Of a stretch of DNA of 24,369 nt, positions 15,326 to 23,068 are shown piece by piece. The translations under genes were made by a program, and so were the position numbers. The notes under the pieces are model-generated. The model saw nothing but the letters and a program-made list of their open reading frames with translations. It was not told where the DNA came from and did no database searches. How positions within the stretch are numbered: position 1 is the first letter of the stretch; each line of letters starts with the position of its first letter. Source of the stretch: RBC101 sp052387735 (GTDB lineage: Bacteria > Gemmatimonadota > Gemmatimonadetes > Gemmatimonadales > Gemmatimonadaceae); NCBI GenBank assembly GCA_052387735.1, contig JBQTIW010000308.1:1-24369 (forward strand). Reading direction: 5' to 3'.

Positions 15326-16681
15326 ATGATGCGCAGGAAGCTCGCAGTTCTCGCAGTTGGGTTCAGCGCAGTCGCACTCACGGCTTGCAGTGACAGTCCC
15401 CTCACACCTCGCGATATGGGGGCACGCAGAGCGTCGTTTGATGTGGCGCCGGCGGCTGCGTGTGGCATCACCACCACGGTCAATCTCGAACTGATGGCCA
15501 GTGGGCAGGCGATCGGTACGGTCGCTGCCTCGAACGATGCGACCGATCTCACGGTGGTGATCACCACGGACCTGCAGAGTGAGTGGCGGTTGCGCGAATC
15601 GCACCTGAACGCCGGAGCAACCGTGGGGGGTATCCCCTTGCTGCCGAACGGTTCACCGAGGCTCCTGGCGTTTGGCTATCACGCCATGCACAACCCGCGC
15701 GTCAGCAGCTACACGTTCGTCGTTCCACTGGCGGCCGTCGGCGGAACCCCGGGCCAGGACCTCGTCATCGCGGCGATCTCGCTGGTGAACCGCGGTACGA
15801 CCACCGGCGTGGCGTACGGCGATGGCCCGCAGATCAACCCCCCCGTCCTGCACGAGTACTTCATTCATCCGGTGCAGCGTTGCGGTAGTCCGCCGCCGCC
15901 GCCGCCGGGCAAGGACATCGTGGTGTTCAACGACATCAACGTGTTCGACGCTGGCGCGATGCCCAACCCGAACAACGTACTCCTCGTTCAGAACCTGGTG
16001 AACTACGCCACCTCAGGCCCGCGCGGCGCCAATACCGAAGTCGTGTGGGACCGTGGGCGGCTGGCGCGTTGTGGCACCGCCGGCAACAACGAGTGCAACA
16101 ACAGCAACATGGGCATTGCACGCTCCACGATCACCGGCGCCGGCTTTACGATGGTCGACATTTTCTCGTCCGCGGGAACGCTCGATGATCTGTTGGCCTC
16201 GCAGGGCGCGAACTGGAAGGAAATCTGGTTGTGGACGCCGCTCGAAGCGTTTGACGTCAACGAGGTCAACGCGCTCAAGCAGTTCGCCGACGAGGGCGGA
16301 CGCGTCATCTTCATCGGCGAGTGGGCGGGCTACTACCCTCCGAACGGAATCGCGCTCGAGAATCAGTTCCTGCTCGACATGGGGGCCGTGATGACCAACA
16401 CCGGCGGCGCCGTGAATTGCGGCTACAATACGCTTCCCGCCGCGTCGCTTCGTGCGCACCAGATCACCACTGGTCTGACCAACCTCACCATGGCCTGCTC
16501 CTCTGTGCTCCTCCCGGGACCGAGCGATTTCCCGCTCTACCTGGACCTCGGGAACACGCAGGTGCTTTCTGCTGTGGCCTCGATCGACGTGACGCCCATT
16601 TCCTTCTCACGTCAGCGCGCGACGCCTGTCAGCATCAACGCGGTGCCATCCGGACTGCGGAACACGTCCACCGGGCGGTAG
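15326..16681 (+). CDS. Secreted lipoprotein with beta-rich N-domain and glutamine-amidotransferase-like C-domain
   Basis: 451 aa. A signal peptide ends in the lipobox LTAC (Cys21), predicting lipid anchoring. Residues ~45-185 form a Thr/Val-rich beta domain of no recognised family. A six-proline linker (Pro189-194) follows. Residues ~195-430 resemble a class I glutamine amidotransferase-like alpha/beta fold, as in ThuA/DUF4350-type domains: KDIVVFNDINVFD, then WKEIWLWTPLEAFDVNEVNALKQF, then EGGRVIFIGEWAGYY. No catalytic Cys-His-Glu triad is evident, so it probably binds rather than hydrolyses. Cysteine pairs (RCGTAGNNEC; NCGYN with MACSS) may form disulfides outside the cytoplasm. It is monocistronic, with a strong Shine-Dalgarno sequence and an intrinsic terminator after it. 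The function is unknown. Confidence 0.75.
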   Translation: MMRRKLAVLAVGFSAVALTACSDSPLTPRDMGARRASFDVAPAAACGITTTVNLELMASGQAIGTVAASNDATDLTVVITTDLQSEWRLRESHLNAGATVGGIPLLPNGSPRLLAFGYHAMHNPRVSSYTFVVPLAAVGGTPGQDLVIAAISLVNRGTTTGVAYGDGPQINPPVLHEYFIHPVQRCGSPPPPPPGKDIVVFNDINVFDAGAMPNPNNVLLVQNLVNYATSGPRGANTEVVWDRGRLARCGTAGNNECNNSNMGIARSTITGAGFTMVDIFSSAGTLDDLLASQGANWKEIWLWTPLEAFDVNEVNALKQFADEGGRVIFIGEWAGYYPPNGIALENQFLLDMGAVMTNTGGAVNCGYNTLPAASLRAHQITTGLTNLTMACSSVLLPGPSDFPLYLDLGNTQVLSAVASIDVTPISFSRQRATPVSINAVPSGLRNTSTGR

Positions 16682-16723
16682 TTGTCGCAGACTGACATCG
16701 TCATCGGCGATGTCTTGCTGGGC

Positions 16724-16763
16724 AGGAGGGGCGGTTCCTGAGGGGACCGCCCCTCCTTTTTTT
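16724..16763 (+). terminator. Strong intrinsic terminator after the lipoprotein gene
   Basis: A 15-bp GC-rich stem (16724-16738 with 16743-16757, one G-T wobble) with a 4-nt loop TGAG, followed by a run of seven T (16757-16763). It lies between convergent genes, 43 bp after the lipoprotein stop. Confidence 0.92.
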
Positions 16764-16841
16764 GGGGTTGAGGGGATCGACCAGGCGCCGTATTCGCCGG
16801 TCACCATGCGCGTACCACCACCTGAGTGAACCACTCCTCGG

Positions 16842-17429
16842 TCAAGGCGGCGGCAGCTCCGACATGGGTTCGCGGGCGGCCGCTCGACGCTGCCGTCGCT
16901 TGAGCCAGAGATACACACTCCCGGCAACGAGCACCAGGATCGCGGCAATCATCCCCTCATAGCGCCGCACCTCCCCGACCACCAGCACGGCGCCCTCGCC
17001 GAACACCCAGCCGAGCGAGACGAAGACCAGGGACCAGATGGCGGAAGCGATGGCGCTCCCGGTGAGGAAGATCCAGACCGGGACATGGGCCGCACCGCAG
17101 GCGAGCGGCAGCGCTATACGCGCCCCGAACGCGAATCGCGAGAGCACCGTGCTCCACCACGGACTGGAGCGCATCAAACGCAGGAGCCTGCGCACGACGG
17201 GCGGCGCCTTGCGCAGTCGCAACCGCACCCAGGCGGCGCGCCAGCGGCCGATTCCGTAGAAGAACACTGACTCGCTGAACACCGCAACCGCACACACGAC
17301 CGCCACGAGCGCGAACTCGAGGTGTTGCTGCTCCGCCGCGAAGCCGCCGACGAGCGCGGCCAGCTCCTGGGTCACGAAGGCGGACACGCCTAACGTGATG
17401 TACGCCCAGAGGCCGCTCAGCCCACCCAT
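16842..17429 (-). CDS. DedA-family membrane protein
   Basis: 195 aa, normal for DedA/SNARE-associated (VTT-domain) proteins, which are inner-membrane proteins linked to lipid carrier recycling, including undecaprenyl phosphate flipping by some members, and to membrane homeostasis. The characteristic helix-loop region with LSRFAFGARIALPLACG corresponds to the conserved Arg-containing DedA motif. It is followed by VWIFLTGSAIASAIWSLVF and a final TM helix with a basic tail (KRRQRR). A GGAG ribosome binding site lies 8 nt upstream of the ATG. It is the last gene of the - strand operon, 33 nt after the ATP-grasp gene, so its function may relate to the envelope target of that operon. Confidence 0.85.
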   Translation of the reverse strand: MGGLSGLWAYITLGVSAFVTQELAALVGGFAAEQQHLEFALVAVVCAVAVFSESVFFYGIGRWRAAWVRLRLRKAPPVVRRLLRLMRSSPWWSTVLSRFAFGARIALPLACGAAHVPVWIFLTGSAIASAIWSLVFVSLGWVFGEGAVLVVGEVRRYEGMIAAILVLVAGSVYLWLKRRQRRAAAREPMSELPPP

Positions 17430-17462
17430 CGTCAGCGCTCCACCACGACCGTGTCTCCCTCC

Positions 17463-18488
17463 TCAGGACTCGCGGGACGGTGCGGCGCGAAGTCCGAGAC
17501 TCAGGATGCGACTCAGCAGCTCTTGATAGGAGATGCCATGCTGCTTGGCCGCCGATGCGAACTCTTCACCGTCGGCCAGTTCGGGGTTGGGATTCGCTTC
17601 GAGAAACCAGAGCAATCCGTCCGGGCTCAGGCGGTAGTCGAGTCGCGCATATCCGGTCAGGCCCAGGATCCTGTAGATGCGCTTGCTCAGGTGGCCGATC
17701 GTCGCGGCCACGGTCGGGGGCAGCTCGTCGGCGGCCCGCTGGTCGATCCCATGCCGCTTCTGGTACTCGAGGTTGTGCTTGGCCCGGGCAGTGGCGATGA
17801 CGGGCGCATCGGGCGGCGCCTTCTCGAACACGAGCTCGCGCGGTGGCAGCGCCACCAGCCGGTCGTTGCCAACGACTCCCACGTAGAGCTCGCGGCCGGC
17901 AATGAACTGCTCCACCAGCGCGTCCGTGCCGACGCGGCGATGCACGAACGCCACGCGCTCCGCGAGCTCCTCGTCGGTATTCACGAGCGACGCCAGCGAG
18001 ATACCTAACGAGGCGTGTTCGGTCAGGCTCTTGACGATGAGCGGAAAGATGAGCGACCGGGGACGGCGCACCTTGCGCCCGACGGGAAAGACGTGAAACG
18101 CCGGGACGCGAATGCGGTGGTAGATGAGCACCTTCTTGGCCAGCGATTTCTCGCCGGAGAGGAACAGCCCTCTCGGGTTGCAGCCCGTATGCGCCACGCC
18201 GAGGAGTTCCAGGAACGCGACCACGTTGTATCCGTGAAACGTGTTGCTGGCGAACTCCTCGAGCAGGTTGAAGACGACGTCTGGCTTGAACTCGTCGATG
18301 GCGACGCGGACCGGTCGAAGCTCGTCGTACACGCCCAGCACCTGGACTTCGTTGCCCATCCTTCGCAACGTGCGAATCACGTCCCATTCGGTCCGGTACG
18401 ACATCCGCTCCGGTTCCGGCAGTGACGCGATGTCGTCAGGCGGGACGGTTCGGGGATCGGTGAGCAGCAGCACGCGGAGCTTGCGCAT
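17463..18488 (-). CDS. D-alanine--D-alanine ligase-like ATP-grasp enzyme
   Basis: 341 aa, the size of a Ddl enzyme. The N-terminal part has a Ddl-like preATP-grasp region (DVVFNLLEEF; TGCNPRGLFLSGEKSLAKKVL). ATP-grasp landmarks follow: IVKSLTEHASLGIS for the phosphate loop, LVEQFIAGRELYVGV for adenine and metal contacts, LEYQKRHG in the omega-loop position, and ARLDYRLSPDG with FLEANPNPEL carrying the Mg-binding Glu/Asn. All key positions are present, so it should form an acyl-phosphate and join a carboxylate to an amine. No other cell-wall synthesis gene is adjacent. It lies 6 nt downstream of the metallopeptidase-like gene, which argues against a housekeeping ddl and for an uncharacterised amide ligase. 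Confidence 0.85.
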   Translation of the reverse strand: MRKLRVLLLTDPRTVPPDDIASLPEPERMSYRTEWDVIRTLRRMGNEVQVLGVYDELRPVRVAIDEFKPDVVFNLLEEFASNTFHGYNVVAFLELLGVAHTGCNPRGLFLSGEKSLAKKVLIYHRIRVPAFHVFPVGRKVRRPRSLIFPLIVKSLTEHASLGISLASLVNTDEELAERVAFVHRRVGTDALVEQFIAGRELYVGVVGNDRLVALPPRELVFEKAPPDAPVIATARAKHNLEYQKRHGIDQRAADELPPTVAATIGHLSKRIYRILGLTGYARLDYRLSPDGLLWFLEANPNPELADGEEFASAAKQHGISYQELLSRILSLGLRAAPSRES

Positions 18489-18494
18489 CGTCGT

Positions 18495-19517
18495 CTACAG
18501 CGCGATCCAGGCGCGCCGGCCCTGCTCGTACAGGAAGTGCATCGTCTTCACGGTGAGCAGCACGCTGAAGTCGGTGAGGAGCTGTCGTTCGCTTCCCACG
18601 ACGCGCAATCGGAGGTCCCGGCAACGTCCGATGATGTCGCCCAGCACCTGATCGAGGGTGTACTGGTACTCGCCCGTCCACTTGGCGACGAGAATGCGGA
18701 TTTCGGACCGATGGCGGCGCAGGAAACTGCTCGCCGCCTCACGACGGCGGTGGTGCGGTTGGTCCGAGAAGAGACGACGCAGATCGGTATCATAGATGTT
18801 GGGGAACACCACCGAGTACTTCTTGCGCCTCGAGGCGTAGTGCTCGCCCAGCGTCTTCCGCAACCGCTCGATTGGCTCGACCACTCGGCGGGTCACCACC
18901 CCGGGCTTCCGCAGCGCCAGCTCCTCCATGAGGTGATCCACGTACTGCAGTTTCTTGAGCGCTTTCCAGCCTGCATAACGATTGCGCCAGTCCGAACGCG
19001 GACGCAACCATTCGGCGAACGTCTCGGCGAAGTCCTCGTCCGGGTGGCTCTGCGCGTACCAGAGGCGCAGGTGCTGCACATAACGTTTGCTGGCAGGATT
19101 GGGTTTGTAGTACTCGGGGTAGCGAGTCGACGACTTGCCGAAGTGCTGCTGCCACCCGCGCCGGCGGTGCAGCTGGTAGGCGTGCTGGATCGCGTGTCCC
19201 GTCTCGTGGCGCATGATCCGCAGGCATTCCGCACGTGACGCGCCTTCGACATCGAGCAGTTGACTGCGCTCTAATCGGCGCAGGCGCTTGTGTGCCAGAT
19301 AGAAGGGAATCGCGAAGCCTGGGACGCCTGCGGGTGAGAACCACTCGTCGGACAGCCAGACATGCGGTTTGACCTGGAGGCCCTTGGCATCCAGCTCTTC
19401 GTACAGCTTGGCCACGAGTCCCTCCAGGTGCGTCCCCTCTATAGAAAGGCCGAGATCGCGCACGCGCACGCGCATCAGCTTTTCATCCGAGAGGCGGGTC
19501 CAGAAGAAGCGAGGCAT
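18495..19517 (-). CDS. Putative zinc metallopeptidase
   Basis: 340 aa without signal peptide or membrane helix, so presumably cytoplasmic. A zincin motif RHETGHAIQHAY holds His104, Glu105 and His108. About 55 residues later DEDFAETFAEW offers Glu165 as the likely third zinc ligand, a gluzincin-like layout. The N-terminal ~100 residues contain HVWLSDEWFSPAGVPGFAIP. The C-terminal half is basic and helical (Arg-rich, YASRRKKYSV...RRLFSDQPHHRRRE). It resembles proteins annotated only as putative zinc-binding metallopeptidase; no characterised family could be named. It is the first gene of a tight operon with the ATP-grasp ligase, suggesting the two act on the same peptide. The start at 19517 lacks a clear Shine-Dalgarno sequence; Met15 is an alternative. 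Confidence 0.72.
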   Translation of the reverse strand: MPRFFWTRLSDEKLMRVRVRDLGLSIEGTHLEGLVAKLYEELDAKGLQVKPHVWLSDEWFSPAGVPGFAIPFYLAHKRLRRLERSQLLDVEGASRAECLRIMRHETGHAIQHAYQLHRRRGWQQHFGKSSTRYPEYYKPNPASKRYVQHLRLWYAQSHPDEDFAETFAEWLRPRSDWRNRYAGWKALKKLQYVDHLMEELALRKPGVVTRRVVEPIERLRKTLGEHYASRRKKYSVVFPNIYDTDLRRLFSDQPHHRRREAASSFLRRHRSEIRILVAKWTGEYQYTLDQVLGDIIGRCRDLRLRVVGSERQLLTDFSVLLTVKTMHFLYEQGRRAWIAL

Positions 19518-19645
19518 GGGCTACGACAATGCCGGGAGGTGGTCGTGGATGGCCGTAGAATAGGGGACCCACCGCTTTCTCTGTGGGAAGGGGCGAGTAC
19601 GAATCAGAGCCAAGGGCGGAAGCGCGCGAAGCACGAGCAGCGAAA

Positions 19646-19687
19646 GATGGCAGAGGGAGATGCGAACGGTGCATCCCATCTGCCATC
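19646..19687 (-). terminator. Hairpin downstream of the RND operon
   Basis: Arms 19646-19663 and 19671-19687 pair almost completely (GATGGCAGA... with ...TCTGCCATC; one bulge) around a 7-nt loop GAACGGT. On the minus strand only three T follow, so it is a plausible but not classical terminator of the RND pump transcript. The loop is also complementary to 19719-19727. Confidence 0.45.
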
Positions 19688-19693
19688 GATCGT

Positions 19694-19722
19694 TTACCGC
19701 TTACCCGCTTACCCGCTTACCG
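19694..19722. repeat. Octad tandem array (TTACCCGC)n after the RND pump gene
   Basis: One 7-bp unit TTACCGC, two 8-bp units TTACCCGC and a partial copy, starting 7 bp from the RND stop codon. It belongs with the hairpin at 19646-19687 to a larger imperfect palindrome that fills the gap before the metallopeptidase gene. Confidence 0.75.
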
Positions 19723-19729
19723 TTCGCCC

Positions 19730-22700
19730 TTAGTCCCCGGACTGTGGCACCAGCGCGCCCTTGGGCACCGCGTGCTCCGCGGTCTTTTGCGACACGTTGA
19801 AGCCGAGCTTCCTCGAGAACCAGGCCCGCATGTCGTCCAGGATCTCGTAGAAGGTCGGGATCGCGATCAGGGTGAGGAGCGTGGAGGTGATGACACCGCC
19901 GATCACGGCCACACCGAGGGGAGACCGGAACATCGCACCTTCGCCGCTCCCCAGTGCCGTGGGCACCATGCCCGCGATGAGGGCGAAGGTGGTCATGAGG
20001 ATTGGCCGCAGCCGGATCGCACCGGCCTCGATCAGCGCTTCGCGCAGGGGAAGGCCGTCCTTCTCACGGGCCCATTTGGCGAAGTCGATGAGCAGGATCG
20101 CATTCTTCGCCACGATGCCCATCAAGAGAATCACCCCAATGAGGCTCATGATGTTGATCGTATTGCGCGATAGCGACAGGGCGAGAAACACCCCAACGAG
20201 CGACAACGGGAGTGAGAGCATGATCGCCATCGGATCGAGGAACGACCCGAACTGCATGACGAGAATGAGATACATGAGGCCGATCGCGATCCCGAGCGCG
20301 ATGAAGATCTGGTTGAACACCTCGGCCTGCTGTTCTGCTTCGCCACCGGTCGACACGCGAATGCCCTCCGGCGCCTGAAGTGTGGCCAGCGCCGCCATCG
20401 CGTCGCTCGTGACCTCTCCCATCGATCGGACCGACGTGTTGAATTCCACGTTCACGACGCGATCGCGGTTGAGGTGGTTGATCACCGCCGGTCCCACCCC
20501 TTCGGTGACCGTCGCGACCTGGCCTAACGGGAGCGTGGTCGGTGTGCCGTTCGGTCCCTGTACGACCAGCGGCAGTTGTCGCAGATCGCTGGCACGTCGT
20601 CGCGCGTCGGGCGACAGCCGCACGACGACGTCACGCATTTCGCCCGACGGATCCTGCCAGTCGCCGGCATCGAGCCCACTGAACGCGGGTCGCAAGGACT
20701 GCGCGACCTCGCCAACGGTGATCCCGATGCTGCCCGCCAATCCGCGATTGAGCTCGACATTGAGCTCGGGGCGCTGCCCCTTGGACGACAACCCCACGTC
20801 CACGGCGCCCGGCACGCTGCGCACCGCGGCCAGGGCGACCTGGGCAAACTCGTTGAGCTGCGGCGTGTTGTTGCCGCGCAGCTCGATCTGTACCTGCTTC
20901 CGACCCCCCGCCCAGTCGGTCGCAAACACCGCGACCGTGGCCCCGCCCACCTGCTCCAGCTCGGCGCGCAGCATGGACGCGAACGGCTCCACGGTCATGG
21001 ACCGCTCTTCCTTGGGAGTGATCTTCACATAGAGCCGGCCGATGTCCACCGCACCGGCGTCGCCTCCGCCTAACGTCGTGTAGATGTATCGCACCTCGGG
21101 GTGCTGCATCACCCGACGCGCGACTTCCTCCGACTTGAGGCGCGTGTACTCGAGGTTCGATCCTGGCGGTGTTTCGACGTTGATGTTGAGCTCCGCATTG
21201 TCGTCCTCGGGGAAGAAGCCGAACCCGACGTTCATGAACTGGGGGACCATTGGCAGCAGCAGGGTCGGGATGGCGATCCCGGCGGCCACGGCACCGAGCT
21301 TGAACAGGCGGCCCTTGAAGTGCGTGAGCCCGAACACCGCCACGGCGATTCCCAGGAAGACCACAGCGATCCCGGTGAGGCCCTTGGGCAGCAGCACAAA
21401 CGATCCGATGAAGGTACCCATCGACATCACGACGACCGCGGCCCGGTGGTCCAGGGCCCAGGCAATGACCTTCTTGTACCGCTGGGCCATCCGGTTGAAC
21501 CAGTGGTTGAACCGGTCCAGCTGCCTGGTGATCCACCATTTTTCGTGCTCCGGCCGGTGCGGGTCGGGCCAGTACGCCGACAGCATTGGGTCGAGCGAGA
21601 ACGACACGAACAACGAGACCGCGACCGAGCAGGCCATGGTGAGCGCGAACGGTTGCATCCACTGGCGCGTCACGCCGTACACGAAGCCGATCGGGATGAA
21701 TACGCACAGAATGGAGAACGTCGTCGCCGCCGCGGCGAGCCCGATCTCCGCCGTGCCCTCCCGGGCCGCCGTGTAGTGGTCTTTGCCCATCTCCACGTGT
21801 CGCACGATGTTCTCGCGCACGACAATCGCGTCGTCGATGAGGATACCGATCGCCAGCGACAGGCCGAGCAGGGACATCGTCTCCAACTTGAAGCCTAACG
21901 CGTACACGGCGATGAACGACGCGAGCACCGACACCGGCAGCGCCAGGCCGGTGATCACCGTCGACCGCCACGAATTGAGGAAGATGAACACCACCAGCAC
22001 GGTGAGGAGTGCCCCTTCGAGCAAGGCCTCCTCCACGTTCCGTACGGCATTGCGCACGTTCACGCCACTGTTCTTGACCACGTCGATCTTGGTTCCCGCC
22101 GGCAGCGCAATCCGATTCACCCGCTCGAGAATCTGATCGCTCACCTCGGTCGTGCTGTACCCCGTCGATTTCTTGATGTCGATGCCGACCGCCTCGCGCG
22201 CGCTCGGGTCGTCGCGGGTCTGATACAGCGCCATCGTCCGTGGCTCTTCCGTCGCGTCGATGATCTCCGCGACCTGACCCAGGCGAATCAGCTGCCCGTT
22301 GCGCTCGGCCACCACGATGTTCGCAAACTCCTCCGGCCGCTCGAGACGCCCCTTGAGCCGGATCGACTTCTCCTCCTGCACGCCAGTCACCCGCCCCACG
22401 GGAGCCGCGAGGTTCTGCAGCTGAAGCGCCTGCACCACCTGCGAGACGCCGATGCCCGCGCTCTGCATCGCCTCCGGCCGGATCTGGACCGTCAGCTCGC
22501 GCTCCACCTTGCCGGGCACACTGACTTCGGCGACCCCGGGGATCGACCGCAGCTCGCGGGTGATGCCGGGATCCACCAGTCGTGTCAGTTCACCTGACGA
22601 GAGGTTGACCGACGACAGGGCCAGCGAGACGATCGGCCGGTCCGTGTCGCTGAACTTCTTGATGATCGGCTCCTCCAGTTCCGGGGGGAGATCCTGCCGG

Positions 22701-23044
22701 ATTCCGGAGATGGCATCGCGGATGTCCTGCGTGGCCTCCTGCAGGGGCTTCTCGAACTGGAATTCGACCATGATCTGGGCAAAACCATCCTGCGCCGAGC
22801 TCATGACGCGCTTGACACCGCTGATCGACGACACGGCCTCTTCCACCGGGTCGAGGATCTCGCGCTCCACGCCGTCGGGCGACGCACCCGGATACACCAG
22901 CCCGACGGTCACGACGGGAGGCGCCACTTCGGGAAACTCGTCCGTCTGCAACTGGATCAGCGCAAACAGACCAAACACCGCCAGCGCCATCATCGTGACG
23001 ACGGTGATGACGGGCCGCTTGATCGCAAAATCGGAGATCAACAT
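19730..23044 (-). CDS. RND efflux pump, inner-membrane HAE1/AcrB-type transporter
   Basis: 1104 aa, somewhat longer than AcrB (~1050). It opens with the classical FAIKRPVITVVTMMALAVFG helix. The proton-relay pair is in TM4 GILIDDAIVVREN (Asp404, Asp405) and the partner lysine in TM10 GIVAKNAILLIDF (Lys980). The porter-domain repeats (YPGASPDGVEREI; EVRYIYTTLGGGDAG) are present. The pump should exchange protons for drugs, detergents or lipidic compounds as a trimer docked to an adaptor and an outer-membrane channel. Residues ~536-612, where a single TM7 is expected, hold three hydrophobic stretches, i.e. one extra pair. It lies 24 nt after the adaptor gene. The ATG has no obvious Shine-Dalgarno sequence, and the TAA stop is followed at once by a repeat array. 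Confidence 0.96.
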   Translation of the reverse strand: MLISDFAIKRPVITVVTMMALAVFGLFALIQLQTDEFPEVAPPVVTVGLVYPGASPDGVEREILDPVEEAVSSISGVKRVMSSAQDGFAQIMVEFQFEKPLQEATQDIRDAISGIRQDLPPELEEPIIKKFSDTDRPIVSLALSSVNLSSGELTRLVDPGITRELRSIPGVAEVSVPGKVERELTVQIRPEAMQSAGIGVSQVVQALQLQNLAAPVGRVTGVQEEKSIRLKGRLERPEEFANIVVAERNGQLIRLGQVAEIIDATEEPRTMALYQTRDDPSAREAVGIDIKKSTGYSTTEVSDQILERVNRIALPAGTKIDVVKNSGVNVRNAVRNVEEALLEGALLTVLVVFIFLNSWRSTVITGLALPVSVLASFIAVYALGFKLETMSLLGLSLAIGILIDDAIVVRENIVRHVEMGKDHYTAAREGTAEIGLAAAATTFSILCVFIPIGFVYGVTRQWMQPFALTMACSVAVSLFVSFSLDPMLSAYWPDPHRPEHEKWWITRQLDRFNHWFNRMAQRYKKVIAWALDHRAAVVVMSMGTFIGSFVLLPKGLTGIAVVFLGIAVAVFGLTHFKGRLFKLGAVAAGIAIPTLLLPMVPQFMNVGFGFFPEDDNAELNINVETPPGSNLEYTRLKSEEVARRVMQHPEVRYIYTTLGGGDAGAVDIGRLYVKITPKEERSMTVEPFASMLRAELEQVGGATVAVFATDWAGGRKQVQIELRGNNTPQLNEFAQVALAAVRSVPGAVDVGLSSKGQRPELNVELNRGLAGSIGITVGEVAQSLRPAFSGLDAGDWQDPSGEMRDVVVRLSPDARRRASDLRQLPLVVQGPNGTPTTLPLGQVATVTEGVGPAVINHLNRDRVVNVEFNTSVRSMGEVTSDAMAALATLQAPEGIRVSTGGEAEQQAEVFNQIFIALGIAIGLMYLILVMQFGSFLDPMAIMLSLPLSLVGVFLALSLSRNTINIMSLIGVILLMGIVAKNAILLIDFAKWAREKDGLPLREALIEAGAIRLRPILMTTFALIAGMVPTALGSGEGAMFRSPLGVAVIGGVITSTLLTLIAIPTFYEILDDMRAWFSRKLGFNVSQKTAEHAVPKGALVPQSGD

Positions 23045-23068
23045 AACGAGGGGTTCTTGGCGAGGGTG

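Noticed and set aside
2629..21900. TTA codons as a bldA-like translational switch
   Set aside because: That system belongs to Streptomyces, and the TTA codons here occur in ordinary transport and enzyme genes within a fixed heptamer, which points to a DNA-word effect.
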